Positions 25,201-58,392 are shown, counted from the first letter of the stretch. The stretch: 64,000 bases of DNA from Apostichopus japonicus (GCF_037975245.1 NC_092568.1:18247001-18311000); one strand, 5' to 3'. The notes: generated from the letters alone by a model not told the origin. Numbers and translations are program-made.

Positions 25201-26963
25201 AACATCTAAAAACACGTCTACGGCGCGCGAATATAACCAATGACCTTCGTGAACCTTGGCCTACACACAGCATTAGTGCAGCATATATTATATATATACA
25301 CTGTACTAACCACTCATTTCCTCAAAGGCCTCCGTGAAAACCTTGAACATGATGCATACAGTAACTGCACAGTTTCAGCAGTGTTGGAAAACCTTGTTCA
25401 ATTTCACGCGAACACACTGCCGATTTCCCGCCGGTGTTCGCCTGCCTAGCACGCGTAACGTGCGAGCATTAAGGCGTGGTGTCCAGGGGCCCGTCTTAGG
25501 GCTATGGTGGGGTCATGGGGTAGAACCCCTCGTGGGGATCCTGGGGGCGAAAGCCCCCGAAAATTGTTGCCATTTTTTGCGATGTCTGGCGATGAAAAAA
25601 AACGCAGTTGAGGATGCAAAATACTGCCAACTTTTTTATTAAAATTGTCACGAAACTGATGAAAATTTTAAAATGACAAGTTAAAGTAGCTATATTATGT
25701 TATAAAATGAAAAGAGATTTAATCTGTCTTTCAATCTTTAAAAAGTGCAACTTACAAAACTTCCGATATTATGAAACAAACAACGTTCAGCAAAGCCTCG
25801 TTTCTAGACTGCCTAACAATGAATAGCGTGCACTATGCGTACATTTGTACAACTGCAGTGTTTAACCCTATACCCAACTACTGTACCACGGTACATGTGC
25901 TGCGAATTTGCCCAGGTACCTTCCCAACAACTGTGAGCTCATCCCCTGTGTAACACCTGTTTGTTAACATTTTTTTGGCACGTTGCCAGAATCGGACTTT
26001 AAGGTTTCTTTCACCTATTTCGTCGTTCTTGTAGTTATAAATAGATTAACGCAACAACCTTGTAGCCTATCACAAAATTGGCAAGAAGAGAAACTTTATC
26101 ATATAAATGATACTAACATTGCACTTAAATGTGGTTTCCATATAATTTGTCTCTATCGATAATCATAGAATTGTTATTCTGTATTCGACACAATGCCTAA
26201 GTGACGGTCGTAAACCATATTTCAATTTTATTATTCCCAATAGGCTGGTATTTCGAGTTTCTCGATTACATATTTCTTGTCATCTACTTAATGGAGTGTG
26301 TTCTGAAGGTCTATGTATGGAGACAGGAATATTTCAAAGAATCATGGAATATAATGGGTAAGCCAGACAAATTTAGCGTACGAAAGATAATGTGACAAAA
26401 GTCACTCGTTTGGAAACACGTGAGAGTACGCGAAGGTTACAACTTTTAGGAAGTAAAGCACAGAAAATTCTGAAAAAAGAACAGATATGAATGGTATGGA
26501 AATTTTCCATCTTTATATTCAAGGAATACGTCTCACTTTTATAAAATAAACACTTTTTGCCAAGATAGTTTCTTCATCTGCTAGTAGAGAATATGATGTA
26601 TAAAAAACGGACATCGTAACTCCAAAAAGCATCACATTGATTTATAGTTATACTATCCTCTTTGTATAATGCTGTGATTCACCAAAACCGGATATTTATG
26701 TATGACCCACCTTGATTTCATAGCTGGTTGGGTTTTTCGTTATCACTTTCGTAATTTTCAAAAATTTACATTCATTATTTCTCAGATTTTACGATAGTTG
26801 TGGTGAATCTGATCGATTTTGGCTTGTCAACGATTTTAGGGAATGATGTCAACATCCTAAACGTACTTGGTATGATTCGAGCTATGAGAGCACTGCGGGC
26901 TCTAAGAGTTCTCCGAACTGTAAGGTAAGTATTAACGTGTCTGTGCGACTCGTAATGTGAAAA

Positions 26964-27053
<90 letters not shown>

Positions 27054-27447
27054 TTGATGATGATGATGATGCTGATGATGATAATAATGATGATGATGAT
27101 GATGATGATAATAATAATGATGATGACGACGACGACGATGACGACGATGATGACGACGACGATGATGATGATGATGATGATCATGATCATGATGATGATG
27201 ATGATGATAATAATGATGATGACGACGACGACGATGACGATGATGATGATGATCATCATAATGATGATGATGATCATAATGATGATGATGATGGCATAAT
27301 GATGATGATGATGGCATAATGATTATGATGATGATGATGATGATGATGATGTTGATGATGATGATGATGATGATGATGATAGCATAATGATTATGATGAT
27401 CATGATGATAATCATGATGATGATGATGATGAAGATGATGATCATGG

Positions 27448-27478
<31 letters not shown>

Positions 27479-30400
27479 CATGGTGATGATGATGATGATG
27501 AAAGTGTTGATAGTTTTGGTGATGATGAGGAATATTATAATGAAGATGATGAAGATGTTAAATATGATTATCGTGAAGGTAAAGATTACGGCGAAGACGA
27601 ACGAATTGATAACACAAATTGGTAATTATTGGAAGATTTTTGTTTCCATTTGTCAGATTTCTTCGCAGTCTTCAGGTGATCATGAATACCTGTTTGGAAT
27701 CAGTGCAGTCAATGGGAGCCATAACTATGGTCAGCATGTTATTTTTATGTATCCTTTTGCACGACCACAATCCTATTACTATTGTCATCACCTACATAGG
27801 CCTACCTCCATGCATGTCGCAAAGATGGCCCTCCTTACATACGACATCTTTGATAAAATAAAACTGTCCTCACAAGCATGATACGGTATATATGCTCCGT
27901 CAATTCACAGTCAGTAGACCATTAATTAAAAACATGACAGATTCGCCTGTAAAGTACATATTGCCTTTACGTCTTCATGAAGCATTTGCTATCACATCGG
28001 GCCAAATAATAGAAACGCTTCGCCTACATTCAATATGACGTCTACCACTTAACACTTGAGAGGGAAACTTCATCTTTCCAAGTCCATCAACGTGTACTTC
28101 AAATTGGTTAAAATGTAACTGTAGAACCGCTAAACTTTAAACTGTTTCTTTACTCGTCGACTCAAGATGTGCTTTTAAATCTCTCAACGTTGTAAACGTG
28201 TACGTTATTTCGTGTAAAGTGAGTGGTTTGGAGTACGACCTTAACGTTTATGTTTGCTTAAGACATGTTTGCTGTGATCGGCCGAGGATTGTACGCAGAT
28301 GTGGACCCTAAGAGATTTGGAAATATCGTATCAGCGATGCTGACACTATTCCAGTTGTTAACACTGGACGATTGGTTCTACATTTACACCGATGCCGTAG
28401 CTAAGGATCCAGGTATATATACTACAGTCGACTTTCAGACGCTGCAAACTTATTGTAGACATTATAACAGATAATCACACTTAGGCCTTAAAATATAATG
28501 CATATCGGATGAGACAACAAAATATATGGGTTAACACTTTCTGATCATTATTCCGCAATTTCCTGTTACGCTTTGAAGCTTAACATTTGCAAACACAGTA
28601 TACTCACACTATCATTTATTGAGTATATTCACAAATTATTTTTGTAAAAATAGTGATGTACTGCCTGGCACGTTAACTTTGCACAAAAGTGAATCATCGA
28701 TCGTGACTGATATCCTAATAATTTAATCAACGTGTTCTATGTATAACAATTAGAATGTATATGTATTTTGTAAGGCGCGAATGAATTCAACATTGAACTG
28801 CGAGTATACAATGGCGACATTGTGATTGATCCACAATCCCCTTTTTTTTATATTTCGTATAGCGAATGAGCACATCTTTCTATTCTTATTGACGTACATC
28901 GTGACAGAGTACTTTATCTTCTTAAAGTAAGTCAAAGTCAAGGAAGACATTATATTACTCATAAGGCTAATATTATAGATTTAAAAGAAAGAACGTAATC
29001 TACAAACTATAGCCATACAGGTTAAATATCTCAGTATTGTTGAGTCTATTTTAATAATATTGCTGTATGCATGCATCGAAACATATTCTGGTTTCTTCAA
29101 ATTATGAACAATTTAACTTTTCGACGGAGGCCGTCAGAGTTATTTTTTCACTATTAATGTTAACATGAAGACGTAAAAAAACATACTCTACAGTAAACAG
29201 TTCCAAAATTATATTTTCGAAGAGCATTTTCTACCTCAAAACATAACCGGAAAGAGCAAGCTCCCTCCACGAATTGACAATTACGGTATAGCATTTCCTG
29301 TATCCACAGTTTGTTTGTTGCAGTGCTGGTTGATAATTTTCAACTGACATTAGAAGCCTCAAGTGCAAGCGAAACGGACAGAAAGAAGGTGAAGTATCAC
29401 ACATTCACATCCGTTTCAGTTTTAATTGCTATAACCTACGCATACGTTTTGTAATTTATTGACTTACCGTATAGATTATAGCCCAACCATAAAGGTGTAT
29501 CAGCAATTATATTGTTCTCAACGGAAGTTATTGTTATCATTTCTTTATACATTATTCATTATGCCTAATTGTTGTCGCTCGCTTGTCGTGTGGCACTTAA
29601 TATTGAGTGATATGAGTGACGTTGTGTTCACGTGTAAATGGGTTCACTTTTGCTATGTCATTATATTCACATACAGTATTTTGCTTAATTTTTCGTTACT
29701 TTATATCGTTTTGTCTAAATCGATCTCTTTTACGACATGCGCTCGGGTTTTCTGTGTTAAAAAAAAACAAAAAACTATCATTTGTTTGATACTGTATTAG
29801 ACTTCAGTTATGACTACGGTAGGTTTAATCGAGTTTTCAAATACTCTATATTCTTATCAAGAGCTTCATGGCTAACGTCAATTCGAGAAGATCCATGCTG
29901 AAATTTCTTCTAATGGATTCATATACTTAACTACACCGGTTTTGACTTTGTAACAAACTGCTCAAAGATCGCAATCCATAGTTAGGTATTCAAGCATAGT
30001 AAACTTGAGACGTACATAATAAAATCAAACTCTTACGGGAGGGGATGCTAGCCGATTTAATCTATATTTGGAGGCTTACTCAGTTCCATCTCGTAGTCTC
30101 GTCTTTAATCTCTTCTCTATTAGAAAACAATTGACGAACCGGAAGATCCAGGCTTTGATTTACTGAATATCAAATTGGAACAAACCAGCATTGGTGAGAA
30201 ACTCGATATTGACTTACTGCTTCGACTTGTAAGTATGCATATTATTTATAGAATGAAACTTAAAGAGGTAAGTTAATGCATAACCTATACTGCTTGACAG
30301 ATCCTTGACTTGACAACACCTTATAGATAAACGTTGATACAAATACCTTTCACATATCTTCTAATTAAATGTCTATTTCAGGAAGCTTACCGTCTTACGA

Positions 30401-31611
30401 AGGAACGAAATTAAAGAAAACAATAGATAGTTACTACCCTGAAGATAAATACACCACCAGGTGAGCGATGTAAAATTTAAAAAGAAAAATTATCCTAAAA
30501 ACTGTTGATACATTGATTAAATCAACAGATGAACCCATTCATAATTTCATGCCAAAAGTTATGTAAAGTTACTATGCAATGTTAACAAGTTACCTAAATA
30601 CGATACCTATTTTAAACAGGAACAGATAAATACCTTCTTATTAACATTGTAGGAAAGCACAAAATCAACTTCGTTTTAAGATAACAACATTATCTACCCC
30701 AGTTTCTGCGCGCTATACAATATAGAACCTTTTCGTGTGCTACTTTTGCTGTATAATATTTATGTAAATTCGTTTTCTTCGGACAGCGAGAAGGGAATAC
30801 CTGACACTTTCTGAGATTGCTTGCTTCATTTTGAGCTTACTGTTTTGCTATTTGTTAATCACAAGTATCTCCATCACGACTTTAATTAGGCCGGTTGCGA
30901 TTGCTTTTTCATCTTGACCGTTCAGCCCATCAACTCAAACCATATCCTGTGTAACTTTTACAGTATAACGTTTATGTAAATTCGTTTTCTTTGCACAGCG
31001 AGAGGGAGTATCTAACACACTTTCTGGGATTACTTGCTTCGTTGGAATACACCGGCCATGTTCTACGCAATCAGAAAGGCACGTTGAACAAAATGATAGA
31101 CATAGTCCAAGAGGTACAGCTGATTAATAATCATTTATTCCTTTTTTATTTATAGATCAAATAACACATGTGTACGTAGTACATAAGGTGGTATTACATT
31201 GTCAGTGAAATTTGAGAACTAATCTTCGGAAAGTACTAAAGGACTCAATGCCCCCCAAATTTGTTTTTGCAATCAATTTTAAAAACAAACAATCTCTCGG
31301 ATTCTTTTTCCTTAACACTTGAGTGTCAAACTGAAAAATCTTAACGACTCAAAACTGCAAAACATCAACAGGCCTCCAAACATACGTTTTTTCTTTAAAT
31401 ATGTACTTTCTTATAAAAACAGGATGGTTTCCATGGCGGTTGTTTTTTTAAAAGCTATTAAATATTATGCATATTATGGATAAATGTATGCAGTATGCCG
31501 AGTCAGTAGTTTGCACGCAAGCGATTAACTGATGCGATGCGTAACTGATCGACAGAAAATTTATGTCACTGTAACATATATTCGTTTTCACAGACTTTCG
31601 ATGATGCATAG
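22229..31611 (+). CDS. CATSPER1: CatSper pore-forming subunit 1, 12 exons, complete
   Basis: Exons: 22229-22437, 23598-23839, 26244-26357, 26786-26924, 27657-27748, 28263-28412, 28863-28926, 29310-29388, 30124-30232, 30382-30460, 30999-31113, 31594-31611. All join in phase and give 469 residues. It forms one quarter of the sperm flagellar Ca2+ channel. S1 is at about 121-143, S2 at 154-173, S3 at 190-206. S4 has seven arginines at every third position (220-238). The pore carries TLDDW (299-303), the T-x-D-x-W CatSper filter with the TLDDW form typical of subunit 1. S6 contains EYFIFLNLFVAVLVDNF (about 331-347). The tail (KLKKTID...FLGLLASLE...IVQETFDDA) matches the CatSper1 C-terminal helix region. 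The N-terminus is only about 120 residues and lacks the long His-rich tail of mammalian CatSper1. The exon 9 donor is chosen at GTATGC because the stronger GTAAGT four bases earlier breaks the frame. Other CatSper subunits lack the TLDDW form, so the call is firm. Confidence 0.95.
22529..22921. mobile_element. hAT-like MITE in CATSPER1 intron 1
   Basis: Terminal inverted repeats CAGGGTTGTCCAACCT and AGGTTGGACAACCCTG are flanked by a perfect 8-bp target duplication, CTGTAAAG (22521-22528 and 22922-22929). The interior is non-coding and GC-rich near the left end (GGCCCGCGGGCC). Terminal sequence and TSD length fit the hAT superfamily. Confidence 0.93.
24940..25660. repeat. Probable old DNA-transposon DNA in CATSPER1 intron 2
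   Basis: Contains a tandem block of ATCGGCAGCATATCGGTATC with GCCGATA/TATCGGC inverted pieces (24950-25060), then GGGGGCGAAAGCCCCCG (25543-25559). Both are typical of degenerate transposon ends. The exact bounds are not resolved. Confidence 0.35.
26786..26924 (+). CDS. CATSPER1: CATSPER1 exon 4: S3 and voltage-sensing S4
   Basis: Encodes NLIDFGLSTIL of S3 and five of the seven S4 arginines (residues 220-232); the codon of the sixth is split across the junction with exon 5. The donor GTAAGT is 39 bp upstream of a large triplet repeat. Confidence 0.95.
26964..27560. repeat. Long (GAT/ATG)n triplet repeat in CATSPER1 intron 4
   Basis: About 600 bp of ATG triplets with GAC, GAT, AAT and CAT interruptions, decaying toward the right end. 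Frames read poly-Asp, poly-Met, poly-His or poly-Ile; none is a gene. It occupies most of the 732-bp intron between the S4 exon and the S4-S5 exon. Confidence 0.97.
28263..28412 (+). CDS. CATSPER1: CATSPER1 exon 6: S5 end, pore helix and selectivity filter
   Basis: Encodes residues 267-315, including the filter TLDDW at 299-303, whose first aspartate lines the pore in CatSper channels. Confidence 0.95.
30727..30840 (+). pseudogene. Decayed duplicate of CATSPER1 exon 11 with its acceptor
   Basis: The segment aligns with 30940-31050 (offset about 213 bp), covering polypyrimidine tract, CAG acceptor and the first half of exon 11. The copy has a one-base insertion and a two-base deletion relative to the real exon. 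If spliced from exon 10 it would read SEKGIPDTF and stop, so it is either dead or an alternative last exon giving a shorter tail. Confidence 0.8.
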
Positions 31612-32286
31612 CAGTTTCTTTATGAATAGGTGAGTTTCAATGAATATAAAACGTTCGTCGAGTTTCTGGGAGACATGAACTTAAACGGAATTCTAATGTC
31701 ACAACAAACTTGATGGGCTTTCCACGAAACCTTTTCTTTTAATAATGTATAGAATATTTAACATGTAATAGATTAAAACAATTTAAAAGAATACATTAAA
31801 CATAACGAAGTGAATTATATTCACACATGGAATCTCTCACAGGTCAAGGCAGAGGCTCCACGGGGTGGGGCCGAGGGGTGTGTTGCATACCGTTAAGTAT
31901 TCGTTTTTCAGCTTTCTTTCAAGATATTGTAGTTATCCTTCCAGAACAGTATGCCTTCGTTGTTGCTGCACAAAGCAAAATTGAAAAAAAAAATGGAAAG
32001 AAGAATTAGCAATATCACCCTCTCAGCGTCTCAGCTCCGATTCTTATAACTTAATAAGAGATATGTGTAAGTCCGTAATTAAAGTGTTTTATCATATATT
32101 TCTGAAGGTTGTCAGCCGCATTCGTAAATGGATGAAACGTTTTTCGTTCAAGGGAATTTGAAAGAAAAGATAAAACCGACTGAGAGTATAACCTGCATGA
32201 TAAACACAGGTGTTGTTGATAGTAAAGACATACATTTGTTTGCTCTTTCGAAAAGCGTAATGTAAATATTAAGAAACGCAAATAAA
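31612..32286. other. Convergent 3' interval between the two CatSper genes
   Basis: 675 bp separate the stop codons of CATSPER1 (+) and the auxiliary subunit (-), so the two 3' UTRs probably abut or overlap. No canonical AATAAA was assigned for either gene here. Confidence 0.6.
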
Positions 32287-52048
<19,762 letters not shown>

Positions 52049-52542
52049 AAGACTGTTTAGTTTGTGGCAGATCATTGTCTACCTTATGTCTAGTCTGCAC
52101 ACACGAAGCTTACAAGTAACAACATGTACAGTTTCTACATCTAGTCGTCTAGTATAGTACGTTAGGGACGGGTTAACAACCGCAAGGCCATGTAATGTTA
52201 GGCGTGTGTATATCATACGTACGTCCAGCATGCATGCCTTGTGCTGCCATGGCAACGGTATACGTCATAATTTATGAAACTATTTGCAGTAGGCCACCAT
52301 AACTTTTACCATGATGCAAAGACAGGACACGTTGATGAACTTTTTGAATCTAACCTTCTCTGTGTCGTCTGACGCAAAGATATAGTATAGTATAATCAAA
52401 ATACAACATGAAGAATGGCAGTTTGGTGCTCCCCAACTAGTACTGATCTCTGTTAGTGTTAGGATTTAGCCAATTCAATTATTAACACACAAGTTGCACA
52501 TTTTTTTTCTTCTTAAAATTGTATCAGATATAGGTAACTCAC

Positions 52543-52606
52543 GACCAAGAAGAGAAATTGCTTTCCCCTGCCGTATTATAGTGACAATTACACCGACCAA
52601 ATACAT
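52543..52606 (-). pseudogene. Second copy of auxiliary-subunit exon 1 with frameshift
   Basis: Same ATG and GTGAGT donor as the exon at 51990-52048, but a five-base insertion (ATAAT) after the GTCACT makes it 64 bp and shifts the donor phase, so it cannot join exon 2 in frame. Probably dead, though it might still serve as a promoter. Confidence 0.75.
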
Positions 52607-53262
52607 AACACTGTGTATAGTCTAGCTTATGTCTAGTCTGCACGCACGAAGCTTACACGTAACAACATGTACAGTTCTTCATCTAGTCTATAGGCGGCGC
52701 GAACGGATTAACAACCGCAAGGCCTTGTAATTTAGGCGTGCGCGTGTGTATATCATACGTACGTCCAGCATGCATGCCTTGTGCGGTCTTGGCAACGGTC
52801 TACGTCATAATTTATGAAAACTATTTGCAGTAGGCCACCATTACTTTTACCATGAAGCCAAAGACATGACATGTTGATGAACTTTGTGAATCTAACCGTC
52901 TCTGTGTCGTCTGACGCAAAGATATAGTGCGATCGAAATAAAACCAGTTTGCCGTGCTCCCCCAATTAATGATCTCTGTTAAGATTTAATCCAATTCAAT
53001 GACTAAGTTACACAAGTCGCCCATTTCTTCTCCTCTTAAAATTGTATCAGAAAGAGGTCAATGTATATATATCCTTTTTTTTTAAATCTTATCACACGTA
53101 AATATTTATTACAATTAACCTACTTATTTCTTTTACACATACAAATAAGTCAAGCGAGATCACGGTTGGATAATAATTTCGTAAGTTGTTGCTGACATAT
53201 CTTTGACATATTCTGAACGAAGAGACAGAAGCTATCACACGGTGTATACACGCGTGTGTACC

Positions 53263-53629
53263 AAGGGCGTAGGAACCGGGGGGGGGGGGGCTGGGGGGCG
53301 CCAGCCCCCCCAGTGAAAAATATGGGGCGGAAGTATCGTTCCGCCCCCCCGCTCCGCAAGTCAGAAAACCCCTTTTTCATTTCCAAATGAGAAAAAAATC
53401 TCATTTGAAGCACCAAATTACATCTAAGGCCAGGTGAAAATGCAAAATTCTTTACAAAATGGAGTGGGTGTTGAAGTGTGCTATATTGCACCAAATTGCA
53501 TCTGAGGCCACCTGGAAATGCCAAAAAATTCCAAAGGGGAGGGGGACACCCCCTCCCCTTAGACCCCTCCCCCAGGCCGGCCATCAGTCTTCAGCCCCCC
53601 CACTCAAAAGTACCTTCCTACGCCACTGG
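53263..53629. mobile_element. hAT-like short element
   Basis: Ends GGGCGTAGGAA and TTCCTACGCC are inverted. A perfect 8-bp duplication TGTGTACC lies at 53255-53262 and 53630-53637. The interior is rich in C and G runs and is non-coding. Confidence 0.85.
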
Positions 53630-53864
53630 TGTGTACCGTAGCATATACCGTAGCTTGCTGTAGACTGCCTTGTTTTTAAATCAGCCGAGATAGAGCCTGC
53701 ATGGGTACGAAAACCAAACAATTTGATCCCTTCTCAACCCATATTTCCCTTCATCGAATCTGTACCCATGCGATCGACAGTGTCGCTGTTTTATTACCTA
53801 TACTAAAGCATGTTTAATGTTTTTAACTTGTTTGTGTGTGTTCTGGCTTGTAATCCGTAATATG

Positions 53865-54996
53865 CATGGGCGGCGATCCGTACTTCCGAGTGGGGGGGGG
53901 GGGGGGGATATGACCTTGTTGACTATCTAAGCGTAGCGCCACCATGAGTTGGCGCGAAGCGTACAAGAAAATTTTGGGATTAACAAACTCTGAATCAACG
54001 AGGTAAATGAATCTGGAGAAACTATCACACAGTAAATAAGCGCGTACGCGCGTACCATGTATGGAGGGTCATGTGATGTGTTCCAGGGTGGTACTAATAT
54101 ACTACTCTCCCTATTACGCATGATGATTTCACCCAACTAGTACGTAAATGAGTTTGCGCGCTTAGAGCAGCAGACGACACCCGTTACCTAGCAATAACCG
54201 TGCCTGTAGCCTAACGTGATAGCTATATTCCCGTCGAACAGCATTAGGCTCTGTTCCATGGAGAATTCCGTGGTTGCACTGAACTAAACATTTCCCCACA
54301 TTTCCCATTTCTACACTCACTTATAGCGTGTAGTAATAACGTTAGGCCATATGAGACAAAGCTTGCCCCTAGAGCTGTATTAATAAGTAAGATTATGTAG
54401 AAAGCCTGCCTTCATTCAAGAGAATAAGGTTGAACGTTAGCATATTAGCACTATTTCGTAGGCCTGAAGTACCAGTACCTTCTTATGCCGTTAGCTCCCA
54501 TGTCCGAACCGACCAATCTTTCACGAAGTCACTAACACTGTTCTCGAACTGCTACAGAGAAATATCAGTATAGTACCACCCTGGAACACATCACATGACC
54601 CTCCATACATGGTACGCGCGCACCCAATTGACATGGATCCTCCAGATTCATTTACCTCGTTGCTCTGAATGCTATGAGGGTGCATATATGTACTATACAA
54701 TACCGTGGGCGCAATAATACATTTTGTTGTTATAGGGCCAATGAAGCCTACAGTCAACTATTCTTGCTTTATAAAGACGCTTTATTTGAAACGATCGCAC
54801 TGCGTTTATGGTATGCGAGAAATGAAGCTAAAAAAGAGCCGTACATTAACGATGATGCATAAATGTAGGCATGAAAATATTCTTATCCCTGGCATTTGGT
54901 GGGGGGGGGGGATATGGTGTATTACATCCCCTCCACCCATTTTCATGGGGGGATATATCCCCCCTTCCCCCCCCCCCCCCAGGATCGCCGCCCATG
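53865..54996 (-). mobile_element. hAT-like non-autonomous element, sister of 41199-42036
   Basis: Ends CATGGGCGGCGATCC and GGATCGCCGCCCATG with a perfect 8-bp target duplication GTAATATG (53857-53864 and 54997-55004). Long stretches match the nested copy at 41199-42036 in reverse orientation. A fold-back insert sits in the middle. Confidence 0.93.
53989..54668. repeat. Fold-back insert inside the hAT-like element
   Basis: Arms at 53989-54100 and 54570-54668 are inverted copies sharing CAACGAGGTAAATGAATCTG and GGTCATGTGATGTGTTCCAG. The spacer is unrelated DNA. It is absent from the sister element, so it is probably an independent insertion. Confidence 0.8.
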
Positions 54997-55004
54997 GTAA
55001 TATG

Positions 55005-58000
55005 AGATACCTCCTGCTTGCTTCGACGTAGTTCACTTGTTGTAGCAATAAATGTTTGACCTTCGAATTATCTCCGAAAACGGTAGGTAGCAGCTGAATA
55101 CAAATTCAGTAGGATCGTTAGTCTTTTCAATTTATTGTCCAAGGGGAATAATTCTTTACTTATCCTTGTCAGGGACTTTATGCTCCCTGAATTGACTAGC
55201 CTATATGCTGACCAAGAAGAATATTGAAATTATACAGCGGCAAGCTCTACCGCCCTCTTCAGGTCAGCGAAAGAGCGGCTGTGAAGAGATAACGATTTAG
55301 AGATCAACAAATTTGAGGTAAAGTTCCTTGATTCAGAAACCAGAAACACAGGGGAAGACAAAAAACGAATACCGAAGTAGTGGAAAGAAAAAAAGTAGAG
55401 AAACAGAAGAATAAAATAGAAACTGAAGGACATTCTGTGACGATCTACTCATTAATATTCAATTACGTCATAATCAACTATTTATAATGAAAATAACTCA
55501 TTCGCAACACCTTATGTTGAGAGCTGTTCAAATAACATATCATTGTTACGAATGTAATATGATATTTTATATCCGATGACGCTATAAAACACTACAATAA
55601 AGTACTTGATTGTTCGCTCCGCCGCGGTAAACGTTGTAGATATGTAGACCACATAAACTGGGGTACGGGTGAGGGTGGGGTGTAGCCATCATGTTGAACT
55701 GGAATACACATTATATGTATTTTGAATCATTTTTATGCATTGCAAATGAGGAGTGAATCGTTGGAAATCCAGTTTTCAGTTGATTTAAATTTACCGTTCA
55801 GTTTACATAAAAAGACAAATGAAAGTACAGCTCTCTAACGAGAGTAGGCACAGAAAATGATAAAAGAAAAATCAATGAAGCATGTGGTCGTCATATGTAC
55901 TTGCGTTAACCAATACTAACCTTCAATTAACACCATAATAACCAAGAAGCACTGTAATGTTTAATATGACCCTGACGGTTTTAAAAGCATGACCTTAACA
56001 GAACCATTTCGTAGTATATTTTTAAAACAATTTGCATTAACAATATCAAATAAGTTTGTCATTATATTTCAGATTATTGTTATGCTATCAATGACAAACC
56101 TTCATTTTCTGTCCTTCGTTATTGGTTTATTCCTTAAAGATTCCAGGAATAAATTTAAAACATCCATCTTCATTTCTAAGCTACTGTCTATTCTGTTGTC
56201 TAGTCTGTCTTCTGTGCCGCAAGACCCCCACGCCCAACCGCCCCCCCCCTCCGCCGCCGGAGATGTTTGTTTTCCCCACATTCTTGTCGGTTGAAGGAAA
56301 ACAAAGTATTTCGTCCTTGACACGAACACTGATAAATATAGCAGGAGTACTCCAGGGAGAGTTTTACGCCAAACGAACATTTGACAAGCAACAGGAAATA
56401 GTAAAGAAGCGTTAAGATACTTGTTTCTTTCACAGAATCTTGTTTCATCCGAAACTTCCAGTCAATGCAAGTTTCAATAAGTGTTATATATGATGCTACT
56501 TTTGAACTTGTTAATGAAAATAACATCCTAATAATGAACACTTGAACCCAAATGCAAAAATGTAATGGAAATGACAATACTGGCATTGTTCGTGCACTGC
56601 ATCTTAAAGCACTATTCCTGTCTTCGAGTTGGTAAAAGTTTTTTATAGCTACTCGATACTGCAGTAACATGAGACTGAACGGTCAAGATGAATATCATAT
56701 CATGAAGATGGCCTCAAACATTTTGACAATTGCGAGGTGAGAAACACCAAAACGAGAAGTTTTCTGTGGAATACTCAGAAAATTAAATGGAATCATCACT
56801 GATTTGATAATTCAACAACAAAGCAAGAAAACAAAGGTTTTGTACAATTGCAATTATCTTATAGTCTTTGTCTTAATAGGTTTGGTAAATACACTGGAAA
56901 TTGGCAGCTAGTATGAAAAGCTGCAGTAGACAATAATTTTCAATTGACAAAGGACAAAGTACCACATTTTAAGACAAAGATGAAATAATTCTCTCTTATA
57001 TGTAAAGGTTTATGCTTACTTGGGGAACAAAACATAAACTCATCCCATTCATAGAACAAATTTGGTCACCATTAAAAGAAAAAGCAGGTACATATTTGTT
57101 TAAAGAAGATACACTCTTTAAAGAAGAGGTGAAAAACGTACATTTTGCATTAAATGATGGACCACTGCAAATCCTTTCAGTAAATATATTTAAATCGCGA
57201 AAATGTTCAGGGCAGCTTCGGCTAACGGAATTTAGAAAGAGGCATGTCAAAGTGGTTAAGGAGAAGAAACTCATAAATGCAAGATTGTATTGTTTCCCAC
57301 CCTTTTCTTTACACCCTTAAAAAGTGAAACAGAAAAGGAAGTGTGTGAATAAGGACTGTGCAAAGATAAAACAATTACAAACAACGATACCCTTTTTGTG
57401 ATTTTTCTGATTTGGTGATAGATTATAAGTCGTCCACCTTAGAGCCAAATATTAACTATGATCCTTTGTTCAATATTCAAAACATTTTTCACAAAGTCTC
57501 AAAGTAACTAACTCTGCTCTTGAAAACAATTGATGACAATGTTAACAGTTTTCACGCTTTTGCTCTGTGCTGTAAAACTCTATTAAAATTTGCTTCCATA
57601 ATGGGATTAGGCGCTTTCAGTTATCGATGCAGAAGTATCGCTTATTTCCAATAAAAATGCAGCTGTGAAAATTCTTGCTAAAATTTTCCTTCCTTCTGAA
57701 ATAGAGTGGAAGTTAAACGCAAACGTTGATCTGTGACTTAACACTAGACCGCTTAAAAGGCATTTATTACCAGTTATTTGCAACATTGATGGAATAATCC
57801 AACACAGCATTAAGCTGTGAAAAATGTGAAAACATCTCATGAAAATGATCTTTGGGCTAACAATTCTCACAGACAAGAACTTCTTGAATTTAAAGCCATT
57901 TTCTGTACGACAAGAGATTGTCAAGTTCCTACTCAATTGTTAGCCTTAAGATTTGTTTGCATTGCACAGGACGTGGTCTTCAAAACCAGCCATTTCTCCT

Positions 58001-58392
58001 CAACTCCTGCCTCTAAGACCAACAGGCTAAAGCTGTGAATGGGTTGTTGACCAGTAAACTGTACAAATCTTGATGTCACACTCATCATTTAGTTATCGGA
58101 TTTCTGGAAAACAAAAGAAACGAAGAGAGAGAATTGTTACAATAAATATCTTACAGATGATAGGAAACAAAACTAGAGCAGCAATCCTGCAGAATCAATT
58201 TACTTTGCAGCACACTGATAACGATACTCCATTGGCTGAATTATACATCGTTTAATGTAAAACAAATCAGAGAGCCAATCGCCTTTAAGTGTTTCCTTGC
58301 CCAAGTTCATGTGAGACCATTTAATGTAACTGCAAACGAGCTTCTTGTACTAAATATCACATATCCACATACTAAATATGACGTGCATCAAG
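55005..58392. other. Intergenic, no gene recognised
   Basis: Only short unrelated frames; one C-rich tract near 56225-56260. No exon chain was found. The right end adjoins the SART1 3' UTR. Confidence 0.6.

Noticed and set aside
26775-27319. Overlapping poly-Asp, poly-Met, poly-His and poly-Ile open frames
   Set aside because: All are translations of the ATG/GAT triplet repeat inside CATSPER1 intron 4.
30124-30228. CATSPER1 exon 9 ending at the stronger GTAAGT donor
   Set aside because: Joining from there to any acceptor near 30381 gives an early stop; the GTATGC donor four bases later keeps frame and family sequence.
54705-55048. 108-codon frame resembling those at 41188-41499
   Set aside because: The similarity is DNA-level kinship of two transposon copies, not a conserved protein.
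56102-57320. Several 90-155 codon frames on both strands
   Set aside because: No recognisable motifs, mutually overlapping, and no consistent splice sites.
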